Origin: Raineya orbicola
GTDB taxonomy: Bacteria; Bacteroidota; Bacteroidia; Cytophagales; Thermonemataceae
Direction: 5' to 3'
Assembly (NCBI RefSeq): GCF_002843425.1
Contig: NZ_NKXO01000001.1
Coordinates: 1-64,000 of the forward strand
Length of the DNA: 64,000 nucleotides
Part shown: positions 8,656 through 17,492 of the stretch, piece after piece
Layout of the letters: every line of letters starts with the position of its first letter
How positions within the stretch are numbered: position 1 is the stretch's first letter
Made by a program: the position numbers and the translations under genes
The notes under the pieces: model-generated
Told to the model about the DNA's origin: nothing
The model's input: the letters and a program-made list of their open reading frames with translations, nothing else
Databases searched by the model: none

Positions 8656-11550
8656 ATGAAAGCAACATCAACTTTGCTGGTATTTTTGTTTTTAGCTCAT
8701 TGGGGAGCGTATAGCCAAAATTTTTGGCAACCTACCGAAGAAAGTAAAATTCTCCCTAATCCTGCAAAAAAGCGTTTGGTTCTTGCAAATGAGTACAAAG
8801 TGTTTCGCTTGAATGTGAGTGCATTTAAGATTTTTGCTCGTTCTGTACCTATGGAAACTGCTGACCGTAGTTTTTCAGCTCAAAATTCTGATGTAGAAAT
8901 GGATTTCCCGCTTCCCAATGGTACTTTTGCCCGTTTTCGTATAGCTAAAACACCTGTTTTGCACCCTGAATTAGCCGCTCAATTTCCCGAAATACAAACT
9001 TTTGAGGGCTATCGTGTAGGTGGTTATGGTTATGTGCGTTTTGATTTTACTCATCAAGGCTTTCACGCTCTTATTTTTACAGAAGACGGACAAATCTACA
9101 TAGACCCTTACCGCCAAAATGACCAAGAAAACTACATCTGCTACTACAAAAGGCATTTTGTTTCAGATAAAAAAATGAGTTGCACGATTGTAGATGAAGA
9201 TGAACAAGCGGAAAGAATACGCAATTGGCTTCGTGATAACAATGCCCGCCCCGCAGGGGCTCGCTTGCTCACCTACCGAGCGGCTATTGCCACCACAGGG
9301 GAATACACGCAGTTTCACGGAGGTACCGTAGCAGGAGCTTTGAGTGCCGTTACCACTTCGCTCAATAGAGTATCAGGTATCTATCAAATTGAAACTTCTA
9401 TTCGCTTTCAACTAATTTCTAACAATAATACCATTATTTACACCAACCCAGCTACTGACCCTTATACTAACAACAACGGTGGGGCAATGCTCGGGGAAAA
9501 TCAAAGCAATCTTGATGCAGTAATTGGTAATGCAAATTACGACATCGGACACGTGTTCAGTACAGGTGGGGGAGGAATTGCAGGATTAGGCGTAGTTTGT
9601 AGAACAGGGCAAAAGGCAAGAGGCGTTACAGGCAGTGGCTCTCCTGTGGGCGACCCTTTTGATGTAGATTATGTAGCACACGAAATGGGGCATCAGTTTG
9701 GAGCAAACCATACTTTTAATAGCGTGCAAGGTGGTTGTAATGGTAATCGTAGCAGTTCTACTGCTTATGAGCCGGGTAGTGGCATTTGTATAATGGGTTA
9801 TGCGGGTTTGTGTGGTACGGATAATCTTGCCCCCAATAGCATTGAAACTTTTCACGTGATTAGTTTTGATGAAATTTTCGCCTACACACGTGGTTCGGGT
9901 GCTGGTGCCACCTGTCCCAACGATACCCCTAATGGTACTAATTTGCCTCCTGTGCCTTCTGTACCTACGGGAGGCTGGGTAATTCCTATCAATACCCCCT
10001 TTGAACTTACTGGCTCTGCCACAGACCCTAATAGCGATGCTCTGACTTATTGTTGGGAACAATTCAATTTAGGTCCTGCGGGCTCGTTGAGTAGCCCTTC
10101 GGGTGATGCCCCTATTTTTAGGAATTTCTTGCCTTCTACTTCGCCTACACGAACATTCCCTCGTCTTTCGGATATTATTGCTAATAATCTCAATCCTTTG
10201 GGAGAGCGACTGCCTTCTTATACACGTAATCTAACTTTCCGAATGACCGTGAGAGATGGCGTAGGGGGCTATGATTATGCTTCGGTAAGTTTTACAGCCA
10301 ATGCGGCAGCGGGTCCTTTTTTAGTTACTTACCCCAATACAGCTATTACTTGGCAACAAGGCACACGCCAAATGGTAACTTGGGACGTGGCGAACACTCA
10401 TCTTGCCCCTGTCAATTGCCAAAATGTGAATATTCGCCTTTCCACAGATGGGGGTTTTACATATCCGATTGCTTTGGCGACCAATGTTCCTAACAATGGC
10501 TATGCTGAAATTACGGTGCCTGCTGTTACTACTACACAGGCACGTGTGCGTGTAGAAGCCGTAGGCAATATTTTCTTTGATATTTCTAATGCCAATTTTA
10601 CGATAAATAACTCAACTCCTTCGGGAAATCCTTTGGTAAATTCGTTTTCGCCTCCCGACAACAGCACCACAGCCCCTGCCAATACCAACTTGCTGATTTA
10701 TTTTAACCAAAATATTCTCAAAGGTACAGGTAATTTGCTTATCAAGCGTTATGCCAATGATGCTGTGGTAGAAACTATAGATGTAGCTGGCTCGCGGGTG
10801 AGTGTATCGGGTAATGTGGCTACCATTGACCCCGTGAATGATTTAGAGGCAGGAGTTATGTATTATGTAGAAATTCCTAATACGGCTTTCCGAAATGCAA
10901 GCAGTCAGTTTTATGCAGGTACAGCCAACAAAGATACTTGGAATTTCTCAGTTTCCGACAATGTCGCACCAAACATCGTCAGTCTTGAACCTGCTGATAA
11001 TTCGGAAGGCGTGCCACTCAATGCCGATTTGCGTATTACTTTTAGTGAGCCTATCAATAGAGGTACAGGTAGTATTACTATTAGAAGAGCCGATAATTCC
11101 GTAAAGCAAACGCTTTCTGTCAATAATCTTGCTGTAAATGTAAGTGGCAGTATAGTAACTATTGACATCAGCGATTTGGAGCAGAATACAGACTATTACG
11201 TACAAATGCCTGCGGGTACGTTCAGAGATTTAGCAAACAATAACTTTGCAGGTATTACTGATAATACCACTTGGAACTTTTCTACTCGCCCTCCTGCCTC
11301 ATTGGTTATGCTTTCCAAAGGAAAACTCCTCATTTATCCTAATCCAACCAAAGGTAAAATTTTCTTACGTCTGGAAAATGGAATGAACATAGAGAAAGCC
11401 GAAGTTTGGAATGTTTTAGGTCAGAAACTTTCAGATTTGCAAGTAAAAAATAATCAAGAAATATCTTTGGATCATTTGCCTGCGGCAATGTATTTGCTTA
11501 AATTGCAAATATCGGGCGAAATTGTTCAACAAAGAATTATCAAGCAATAG
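8656..11550 (+). CDS. secreted reprolysin-like zinc metalloprotease with T9SS sorting tail
   Basis: A 964-residue secreted protease. It has a signal peptide at 1-20 (GAYSQ), then a propeptide-like region to about 200. The metzincin domain carries the zinc motif HEMGHQFGANH (His 342, 346, 352; catalytic Glu 343) and a Met-turn CIMGYAG. A PKD/Ig-like section follows, then two Big_5/SbsA-type Ig domains starting near PPDNSTT and PADNSEG. The last 80 residues are a Por-type sorting tail (LIYPNPTKGKIFL), which directs export through the type IX system and removal at the surface. It is probably a surface or extracellular protease. Its stop lies one base from the stop of the convergent O-methyltransferase, without a hairpin. 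Confidence 0.9.
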   Translation: MKATSTLLVFLFLAHWGAYSQNFWQPTEESKILPNPAKKRLVLANEYKVFRLNVSAFKIFARSVPMETADRSFSAQNSDVEMDFPLPNGTFARFRIAKTPVLHPELAAQFPEIQTFEGYRVGGYGYVRFDFTHQGFHALIFTEDGQIYIDPYRQNDQENYICYYKRHFVSDKKMSCTIVDEDEQAERIRNWLRDNNARPAGARLLTYRAAIATTGEYTQFHGGTVAGALSAVTTSLNRVSGIYQIETSIRFQLISNNNTIIYTNPATDPYTNNNGGAMLGENQSNLDAVIGNANYDIGHVFSTGGGGIAGLGVVCRTGQKARGVTGSGSPVGDPFDVDYVAHEMGHQFGANHTFNSVQGGCNGNRSSSTAYEPGSGICIMGYAGLCGTDNLAPNSIETFHVISFDEIFAYTRGSGAGATCPNDTPNGTNLPPVPSVPTGGWVIPINTPFELTGSATDPNSDALTYCWEQFNLGPAGSLSSPSGDAPIFRNFLPSTSPTRTFPRLSDIIANNLNPLGERLPSYTRNLTFRMTVRDGVGGYDYASVSFTANAAAGPFLVTYPNTAITWQQGTRQMVTWDVANTHLAPVNCQNVNIRLSTDGGFTYPIALATNVPNNGYAEITVPAVTTTQARVRVEAVGNIFFDISNANFTINNSTPSGNPLVNSFSPPDNSTTAPANTNLLIYFNQNILKGTGNLLIKRYANDAVVETIDVAGSRVSVSGNVATIDPVNDLEAGVMYYVEIPNTAFRNASSQFYAGTANKDTWNFSVSDNVAPNIVSLEPADNSEGVPLNADLRITFSEPINRGTGSITIRRADNSVKQTLSVNNLAVNVSGSIVTIDISDLEQNTDYYVQMPAGTFRDLANNNFAGITDNTTWNFSTRPPASLVMLSKGKLLIYPNPTKGKIFLRLENGMNIEKAEVWNVLGQKLSDLQVKNNQEISLDHLPAAMYLLKLQISGEIVQQRIIKQ

Positions 11551-11551
11551 T

Positions 11552-12190
11552 TTATAGCTTTCTTGCAATCATCAAGCCATCTCGCAAGGGTAGAAGTAGA
11601 TTTTCTACCCTTGCATCGTTTTGAACCAACTCATTAAAAGCCCGCAGTGCCTCTGTATCCTTATCAATAAATTTCGTATCTGCCACCTTGCCCGACCAAA
11701 GCACGTTATCGGCAATAATCCAGCCTCCCTTGCGTACTTGGGGCAAAACCATTTCGTAATATTTGGCATAATTGAGCTTATCGGCATCAATAAACACCAA
11801 ATCCCAAGTTTCTTGGAGGGTAGGGATAATTTCCAAAGCATTGCCAATAAGCATTTCAATTTTTTTCTCCAAACCTGCTTTTGCAAAAAACTTTTTGGCA
11901 AAATCTTCTAATTCTTCGTTTTTATCAATTGTAATGAGTTTGCCGTTTTCTTGCAAACCTTCCGCAAGGCACAAAGCCGAATAACCCGTATAAGTACCTA
12001 TTTCCAGAATACGCTGTGGGGCAAGCATTTGCGAAATCATTGCTAAAAAACGCCCCTGCAAATGCCCCGAAAGCATACGAGGCATTAGAACTTTTAGGTG
12101 TGTCTGCCGATGGAGTTCTCTTAAAACAGCATTTTCTGAGGAGGTATGTGTTTCAGCATACTTTTGGATAGCTTCAGAAAGTAATTCCAT
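11552..12190 (-). CDS. class I SAM-dependent O-methyltransferase
   Basis: A 212-residue methyltransferase of the COG4122 family (catechol or caffeoyl-CoA O-methyltransferase type). Motif I is ILEIGTYTGYSALCLAEGL, followed by KLITIDKNEE. The metal/SAM Asp lies in WDLVFIDADKLNY, and IADNVLWSG is a family hallmark before the metal-binding Asn. It acts on a small diol substrate that cannot be deduced. Start ATG at 12190. It is a single gene. Confidence 0.88.
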   Translation of the reverse strand: MELLSEAIQKYAETHTSSENAVLRELHRQTHLKVLMPRMLSGHLQGRFLAMISQMLAPQRILEIGTYTGYSALCLAEGLQENGKLITIDKNEELEDFAKKFFAKAGLEKKIEMLIGNALEIIPTLQETWDLVFIDADKLNYAKYYEMVLPQVRKGGWIIADNVLWSGKVADTKFIDKDTEALRAFNELVQNDARVENLLLPLRDGLMIARKL

Positions 12191-12273
12191 TGATTAGCTA
12201 AATTAAAACATAATTTTTATGACGCAAAGATAGTTATGAATGTGCCAATTAACATAAAATTCACATACTTTAC

Positions 12274-12304
12274 TTGATTTTTTTCCTAAAAATGCTAAAC
12301 TTTG
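12274..12304 (+). promoter_or_regulatory. possible promoter of the interrupted lipoprotein gene
   Basis: TTG at 12274-12276 and TAAACTTTG at 12296-12304 resemble the Bacteroidota -33 and -7 boxes, with a 19-base spacer. The -7 box has one extra base before TTTG. It lies 25 bases before the ancestral ATG at 12329, which fits a leader of normal length. Confidence 0.35.
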
Positions 12305-12342
12305 TGTATAACAAAATTATGAACACTTATGAAACATTTTTT

Positions 12343-13119
12343 GGTTGTGGTAAAGATTGTATGATATTTTTGTAAAAGACAAAGAGGGCGTATTTTTGTA
12401 ATATGTGTGAAGTATTAACAAAAGTAAACTGCCCTCACTGTCAAGGTGCAAAGGTAGTGAAAAATGGTCGTAAAAAAGATGGGACACAAAATTTTTTGTG
12501 TAAATCTTGTGGTAAGCAGTTTCAACAGGCTTATCGGTACAAAGGAGCTGACCCTAAAATTAAACATCTGATAGTGAGTATGTTGCTAAGAAATAGCCGC
12601 ATACGAGATATTGCTATGGTCTTACAAGTCAGTCGTGTTTGTGTGTTAAATCAGCTACTAAAACAGTCTGAAAAGTGTGTGCTAACTCCCAAGCAAAAGC
12701 ACTACAAAAGTGTTCAGATAGACGAATTTTGGTCTTATGTTCAACACAAGAAAAAGCACAAGCGATGGCTTTTCTATGCGTATGCTCCTGAAACGAATGA
12801 GGTCTTAGGCTATGTGATAGGCAATCGCAGTGCTAAAACAATTAAAAAACTACTTCAAATGCTTAAAGATATTGAAATTGAACAGTATTGTACCAACAAT
12901 TGGTCTGCTTTTGCAGAGGTATTAGCAGGGCAAAACCATCAAGTTGGCAAACACCTGACGCGGCATATTGAGGGAGTGAATAATGCTTTACGAGCCAGAA
13001 ATAGACGTTTGGTACGAAAAACTACTTGCTTTTCTAAAAAAGACAAGTATCACGAAGCAGCTATCAAAATTATGTTTCAACAATGGAATTATGACTATCA
13101 TACATTCTAAACCACAGCC
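12343..13119 (+). mobile_element. IS1-family insertion sequence (777 bp)
   Basis: Imperfect terminal repeats of about 22 bases: GGTTGTGGTAAAGATTGTAT on the left, and on the right the reverse complement GGCTGTGGTTTAGAATGTAT. An exact 8-base target duplication, CATTTTTT, lies at 12335-12342 and 13120-13127. The length is close to the classical 768-bp IS1. One transposase ORF fills it. It is inserted in codon 5 of a lipoprotein gene. Confidence 0.93.
12403..13110 (+). CDS. IS1-family transposase, probable catalytic Asp to Asn change
   Basis: A 235-residue transposase of IS1. The N-terminal zinc ribbon has CPHC and CKSC pairs, followed by a helix-turn-helix region and then the DDE core. The first Asp is D107 (QIDEFWSY). 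The Glu is E190 (RHIEGVNNALR), followed by the conserved CFSKK segment. At the second Asp position, where IS1 proteins read T-D-x-W, this copy reads T-N-N-W (N165). Unlike enteric IS1, it needs no frameshift: one ORF covers InsA and InsB. If the Asn is real, the enzyme is likely inactive. Start ATG at 12403. Confidence 0.9.
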   Translation: MCEVLTKVNCPHCQGAKVVKNGRKKDGTQNFLCKSCGKQFQQAYRYKGADPKIKHLIVSMLLRNSRIRDIAMVLQVSRVCVLNQLLKQSEKCVLTPKQKHYKSVQIDEFWSYVQHKKKHKRWLFYAYAPETNEVLGYVIGNRSAKTIKKLLQMLKDIEIEQYCTNNWSAFAEVLAGQNHQVGKHLTRHIEGVNNALRARNRRLVRKTTCFSKKDKYHEAAIKIMFQQWNYDYHTF

Positions 13120-13798
13120 CATTTTTTACTCTTATTTCTAACGACAATTTTGCTTACCACTTGCAAACCTTTTTTAGAAAGAAAGGTAATGCTTGCGACG
13201 CTTCCCATTGAAGAAAAAAACGATAGCACGCTCATTCTGAAAGCTCATCTGATAGACTACAATCCTAAAAAGGCTATTAAAGAATTTGGTTTTGCAATAG
13301 GAATTGATGACTCCACGCAACTGCACACACTTTCTAAAAAGATTTGCACTCAACACCCTGACTCGGTGAACTTGGAACATTTGACCTTGCAATACATTGA
13401 TACCAACCTGCTTTACAGAAATCCAACCCCTGCTACTCTTGTGAGCAAAAAAGTCTATGCTAAAAGCTATGTATGGCTTGAAAATGACCAAATCATTTGG
13501 GGCAATCTGCAAGAAATTGAATTAAGTTGGGGAAGCATTGAGAATATCTCTGCCACAACTACAAGCATTACTTTTGATTATGTGATTGATTGGAGAGAGA
13601 ATTGTCCTGATGTTGTTGATAATAACTATGGACTTGAATATGGTTTTTACTATCACATTCAGCCCAATCCATCGGAAAGTAATTATTTAGGAAAAATTAC
13701 AGAGGCTTTGGGTGATGACTTTCTACTCGCTTGTTTCGCTGAACTTCCACGTTATGTAAAAACAATCACTATTACAGGTTTGCAGCCACGCACTACTT

Positions 13799-15254
13799 AG
13801 TCGTCCCTTAAAAAGTATATTTGAATTTATTTTTCACCCAGAGCAACCTTTGAAGCGAGTAAAAAAGTCTCTGCAAAAATAGGCAAAAAGAAACCTTGTA
13901 GTGGTTCATCAGCCTCTTGAAGTTAAAAGCAGCCGCAGCAAGCATAATGTTGATGTTATCGCCCACGATACCCTTGTAGAAGTTTCGCTTCAATCGGTAG
14001 TCAGTTTTCAAATGTCCAATCACCGCCTCAATACCTGCTCGCTTTCGGTGTAATCGGCTTAATTTGCGTTTCTGGTAGTAGCTTTGTGTCTTATCGGGTG
14101 GGGAGGGTAACAAAATTTCTGTCCCCTCAACATTTTTTTCGCCCCTGTAACCTCTATCCACTTTGGCTTGCTTGGGCAACTTACCCACCAAACGCTTGAC
14201 CTGTTCAAGGGCAGGTCGCAAAGTGTGTCCATCATATTCATTGCGAAATCCCATAGCCCCCACGATTACTCCACTATCAGTAAGCACAATAGAGACCTTA
14301 TTCCCAAATTCATAAGGCTGATGCTCTTTCCCTTTGGAAATACAACAAACATCTACTTCGTGCAATGAATAAATCTTTCCTTTACTATGCCTTTCCTGTG
14401 CCAAGACCTGCTTGTATAATTGCAAATCCTTCTGATACACCGAACCCACAGGCAGTTTCCGCTCCAACTCCCTGACCAGCCTACCTGCTATCGTTTTTAT
14501 CTTTTTATCCGCTTTCCTTGCTCGCTTTTTATTCTTGGGGTGATTGCGAAAACGTTGTGCCCGTTTCAGTTGCTTTAAGGTTTGCTCATAGCTTTGTCTT
14601 AACACCACCTGCTCTTGCTTAGCTATCGCTTGACAGCGTTTGATGATTTTTTGGTGCAATTTAGCGTCAGTGGGAAAGGTGATATTTTTTTCCTGTACCG
14701 TCGTATCTACGCTTACCTGCTCATCTTGGCTGTCTTGACCATTCACTCGAATGCTCTCTTGCAGAATCAATTCTATCCCTTTTTCTCCTATCCTTTTCCT
14801 AAAATGCACTAATTCAGAAGCCTCACAAGGATAACCCGGTACAAAAGATGTCGCCCCACAAAAATATTGGTAGTAAATGTTTTCACTCCACTGCTCTACT
14901 ACACTTTCATCAGAAAGATTGCGGATATGCTTTAACATCAACAAACCCACCATTAGCCGAATAGGCTTGGCTGGTCTGCCATTAGTGCTACTGTACAAAG
15001 GCTCAAATGCCTGCTCAAAGATTGACCAATTGATTTGTTGGGCTAAAACATAAAGCGGATGTTTTTGATTGAGCGTATCGGCAAAACTAAAAAATAAACT
15101 CAACTGATTGGTAGATGCTTTCTTGGGTAGCATAACAAACAATAATTTTGCAGGATTTTTGACACAAATTTACAAAATCTTGCATTTTCTCAAACGAAAA
15201 TACCCAAATAATTTATTGATATTGAAATACTTATACCATTTTTAAGGGACGACT
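13799..15254 (-). mobile_element. IS5-family insertion sequence (about 1456 bp)
   Basis: Perfect 16-base terminal repeats, AGTCGTCCCTTAAAAA at the left and its reverse complement at the right, flank a single transposase gene. With these ends the target duplication is ACTT (13795-13798 and 15255-15258). Because the end sequence and target overlap in a palindrome, a 2-base or 6-base duplication is equally consistent. It is inserted near the 3' end of the copy 1 lipoprotein gene, in antisense orientation. Confidence 0.92.
13808..15142 (-). CDS. IS5-family transposase
   Basis: A 444-residue DDE transposase of the IS5 group. The N-terminal domain holds NGRPAKPIRLMVGLL and the LSDESVVEQWSEN segment. 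The core has the first Asp in QVSVDTTVQEKN, the second in KVDRGYRG, and the Glu in RAGIEAVIGHLK, followed by the basic tail. The reading frame is intact and all three catalytic residues are present, so the element may be mobile. A long Lys/Arg-rich insert lies between the first two Asp residues. Start ATG at 15142. Confidence 0.93.
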   Translation of the reverse strand: MFVMLPKKASTNQLSLFFSFADTLNQKHPLYVLAQQINWSIFEQAFEPLYSSTNGRPAKPIRLMVGLLMLKHIRNLSDESVVEQWSENIYYQYFCGATSFVPGYPCEASELVHFRKRIGEKGIELILQESIRVNGQDSQDEQVSVDTTVQEKNITFPTDAKLHQKIIKRCQAIAKQEQVVLRQSYEQTLKQLKRAQRFRNHPKNKKRARKADKKIKTIAGRLVRELERKLPVGSVYQKDLQLYKQVLAQERHSKGKIYSLHEVDVCCISKGKEHQPYEFGNKVSIVLTDSGVIVGAMGFRNEYDGHTLRPALEQVKRLVGKLPKQAKVDRGYRGEKNVEGTEILLPSPPDKTQSYYQKRKLSRLHRKRAGIEAVIGHLKTDYRLKRNFYKGIVGDNINIMLAAAAFNFKRLMNHYKVSFCLFLQRLFYSLQRLLWVKNKFKYTF

Positions 15255-15328
15255 ACTTACTATATTAGGTACTACGTAATAGTAGGTAATGAAATTCACT
15301 ATGGACAAAGTTTTAGTGCAAGAACACT

Positions 15329-16087
15329 ATGAGAACAAAAATCTTATTCGGTTTTTTTTTGTTTATTCTTACTACCTGCAAACCTTTTTTAGAAAGAAAG
15401 GTAATGCTTGCGACGCTTCCCATTGAAGAGAAAAACGATAGCACGCTCATTCTGAAAGCTCATCTGATAGACTACAATCCTAAAAAGGCTGTTAAAGAAT
15501 TTGGCTTTGCAATAGGAATTGATGACTCCACGCAATTGCACACACTTTCCAAAAAGATTTGCACTCAACACCCCGACTCGGTACATTTAGAGTTTTTAAC
15601 TTTTGAATATGTTGATAGAACTTTAATTAACCAAAACCCCAACCCTGCTACTCTTGTGAGCAAAAAAGTATATGCCAAAAGTTATGTATGGCTTGAAAAT
15701 GACCAAATCATTTGGGGTAGCCTGCAAGAAATTGAATTAAATTGGGGAAGCATTGAGAATATCTCTGCCACAACTACAAGCATTACTTTTGATTATGTGA
15801 TTGATTTGGCAGGGGACTGTTTGAATGCGGCTTTTAATAATTTTAGCATAGAATATGGTTTTTACTATCACATTCAGCCCAATCCATCGGAAAGTAATTA
15901 TTTAGGAAAAATTACAGAAAGCTATGCCGATGACTTACTTTTAGCTTGCCAGTTTGGCGAATCACGTTTTGTAAAAACAATTACCATTGCAGGTTTGCAG
16001 TCTCGTACTACTTACTATATTAGGTACTACGTAAAAGTAGGTAATGAAATTCGCTATGGACAAAGTTTTAGTGTAACTACACAATAA
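15329..16087 (+). CDS. lipoprotein with FN3-like domains (copy 2, intact)
   Basis: A 252-residue predicted lipoprotein: residues 1-17 end in the lipobox LTTC. The rest appears to hold two FN3-like domains, the second ending in the typical TTYYIRYYVKVGNEIRYGQ strand pair. It is a tandem duplicate of the interrupted gene just upstream, with whole blocks nearly identical in DNA and a few short blocks very different. Its ATG overlaps the stop of copy 1, so its translation may once have been coupled to it. Function is unknown; surface exposure is likely for a Bacteroidota lipoprotein of this kind but is not shown by sequence. Confidence 0.85.
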   Translation: MRTKILFGFFLFILTTCKPFLERKVMLATLPIEEKNDSTLILKAHLIDYNPKKAVKEFGFAIGIDDSTQLHTLSKKICTQHPDSVHLEFLTFEYVDRTLINQNPNPATLVSKKVYAKSYVWLENDQIIWGSLQEIELNWGSIENISATTTSITFDYVIDLAGDCLNAAFNNFSIEYGFYYHIQPNPSESNYLGKITESYADDLLLACQFGESRFVKTITIAGLQSRTTYYIRYYVKVGNEIRYGQSFSVTTQ

Positions 16088-16093
16088 TAACTC

Positions 16094-17467
16094 CTACTTA
16101 CTTTTTAACTCCACTTCATCGCCATCTTTCAGTTTTTTATCAATGGCTTGAAAGGGAGCAATTACAATTTTTTCGCCTACTTTCAACCCCGAAACAATTT
16201 CAATATTTTCAAAATCGCTAATACCTGTTTTTACTTCACGAAGAGCTACTTTTTTGTTTTTTTCATCATACACAAAAACATACTCTTTCTTTTCATTTTC
16301 AGCTTTTCCCTTTTTTTCGTCTTTGGTATTATCAGTAGAACTTTTTTCTGTTTTTTCTTGCTTTCCTGTTTGTTTTTTCACTTCCTCATCACTTTTGGCT
16401 ACTACCGCCGCAAGAGGTACAACAGGAATATTTCTTTTGGTTTGCGTAATAATTTCTACGCTGGCACTTGTGCCTGGGCGAAAAGGCGAAAGTCTGCCAC
16501 TTTTCGCCTTCAAATCTTGATAAGATTCGCCCAAAATCTTCACTTTTACTTGAAACTCAGTAACCGCCTCTGCTGAAACAGTAGCATTGGCAGTATTTGC
16601 AATAGCCGTAACAATGCCCTTGAATTTACGATTACGATAGGCTTCTACCTCTACATCAGCGGTATCACCCAAAGAAACTCGGATAATATCATTTTCATTG
16701 ACATCAACACGCACTTCCATTTCATTCAGATTGGCAATGCGTAATAGTTCTGTTCCTGCCATTTGGGCTGTTCCTACGACACGCTCGCCTTTTTCTACGG
16801 CAAGTTTGGAAATAACACCACTCATAGGGGCATATACGGAGGTACGCGTAAGGTTCTGGATAGTTTCATTGACGGTAGCCGAAGCACTCTGAATGTTGAA
16901 TTGTGCGGCAATTACATTTTGTTTGGCAGATTCTAATTCTTGCTGAGCTACTTTGTATTCGGCGGTGGCTTGCTCAAACTCTAATTCAGAAATGACTTTT
17001 TGCTCAAAAAGTTTTTTTTGCCTTTCGTAGTTGGCTTGGCTACGTGTAAATTGAGCTTCTGCCTGTAATTTACGAGCCTCTGCCTGTGCCAAAGCGGCAC
17101 GGCTGTTGTTGAGCGTTGCTTGCGAACGTTGAACTGCCAGTTCGTAGTTATCAGGGCGGATACGCAAGAGTAACTGCCCTTTTACAACCGAATCCCCTTC
17201 TTTTACGTAAAGTTCTGTAATTTCTCCCGAAACATCAGGGCTTAATTTTACTTCTGTAACAGGTTGCACTTTTCCCGAAGCACCCACCTTTTCGGTGATT
17301 GTTCCATTTTTGACTTCCGCAATTTCTATTTGCTCCAATTTTTTCTTGTTACCACCTAAAAAAACAGATAAAACAACTAAAATAACCACAATTCCTATCA
17401 GATACCCAATAACTTTTTTTGATGATTTTTTTTTCTTTTCCTTGCTCATAACATTAGAACTTTCCAT
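16094..17467 (-). CDS. efflux periplasmic adaptor (membrane-fusion protein, HlyD/MacA type)
   Basis: About 457 residues. An N-terminal basic stretch and one membrane anchor (VIGYLIGIVVILVVLSVFLGG) are followed by a lipoyl half-motif (SGKVQPVTEVKLSPDVSGEI), a long alpha-helical hairpin (residues about 100-200) and the second lipoyl half, then beta-barrel domains. A Lys/Glu-rich insert (TGKQEKTEKSS) lies near residue 360. Such adaptors link an inner-membrane ABC or RND pump to TolC, but neither partner is next to it. It follows the SPFH gene by 25 bases. The ATG at 17467 avoids overlapping that gene; 17509 and 17449 are alternatives. Confidence 0.85.
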   Translation of the reverse strand: MESSNVMSKEKKKKSSKKVIGYLIGIVVILVVLSVFLGGNKKKLEQIEIAEVKNGTITEKVGASGKVQPVTEVKLSPDVSGEITELYVKEGDSVVKGQLLLRIRPDNYELAVQRSQATLNNSRAALAQAEARKLQAEAQFTRSQANYERQKKLFEQKVISELEFEQATAEYKVAQQELESAKQNVIAAQFNIQSASATVNETIQNLTRTSVYAPMSGVISKLAVEKGERVVGTAQMAGTELLRIANLNEMEVRVDVNENDIIRVSLGDTADVEVEAYRNRKFKGIVTAIANTANATVSAEAVTEFQVKVKILGESYQDLKAKSGRLSPFRPGTSASVEIITQTKRNIPVVPLAAVVAKSDEEVKKQTGKQEKTEKSSTDNTKDEKKGKAENEKKEYVFVYDEKNKKVALREVKTGISDFENIEIVSGLKVGEKIVIAPFQAIDKKLKDGDEVELKSK

Positions 17468-17492
17468 AGCTTTTATTTTGCTTGTTGATTTT

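Larger units (their letters stand above)
12329..15332 (+). pseudogene. lipoprotein gene (copy 1) interrupted by IS1 and IS5 elements
   Basis: The ancestral ORF is 12329-12342, then 13128-13798, then 15259-15332. The first part (MKHF) joins LLLFLTTILLTTC across the IS1 element to give a lipoprotein signal with lipobox LTTC. The frame then continues to RTT and, across the IS5 element, to YYIRYYVIVGNEIHYGQ. Removing both elements and one copy of each target duplication leaves 759 bases, 252 codons plus stop, identical in length to the intact paralog at 15329. The mature protein has two FN3-like strands-and-loops domains. The stop overlaps the start of copy 2 (ATGA), suggesting translational coupling before disruption. 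A truncated product starting at TTG 13150 would lack the signal peptide. Confidence 0.9.

Noticed and set aside
14615-14812. Plus-strand ORFs inside the IS5 element
   Set aside because: Antisense to the transposase gene and lacking any domain; the transposase reading frame is continuous.
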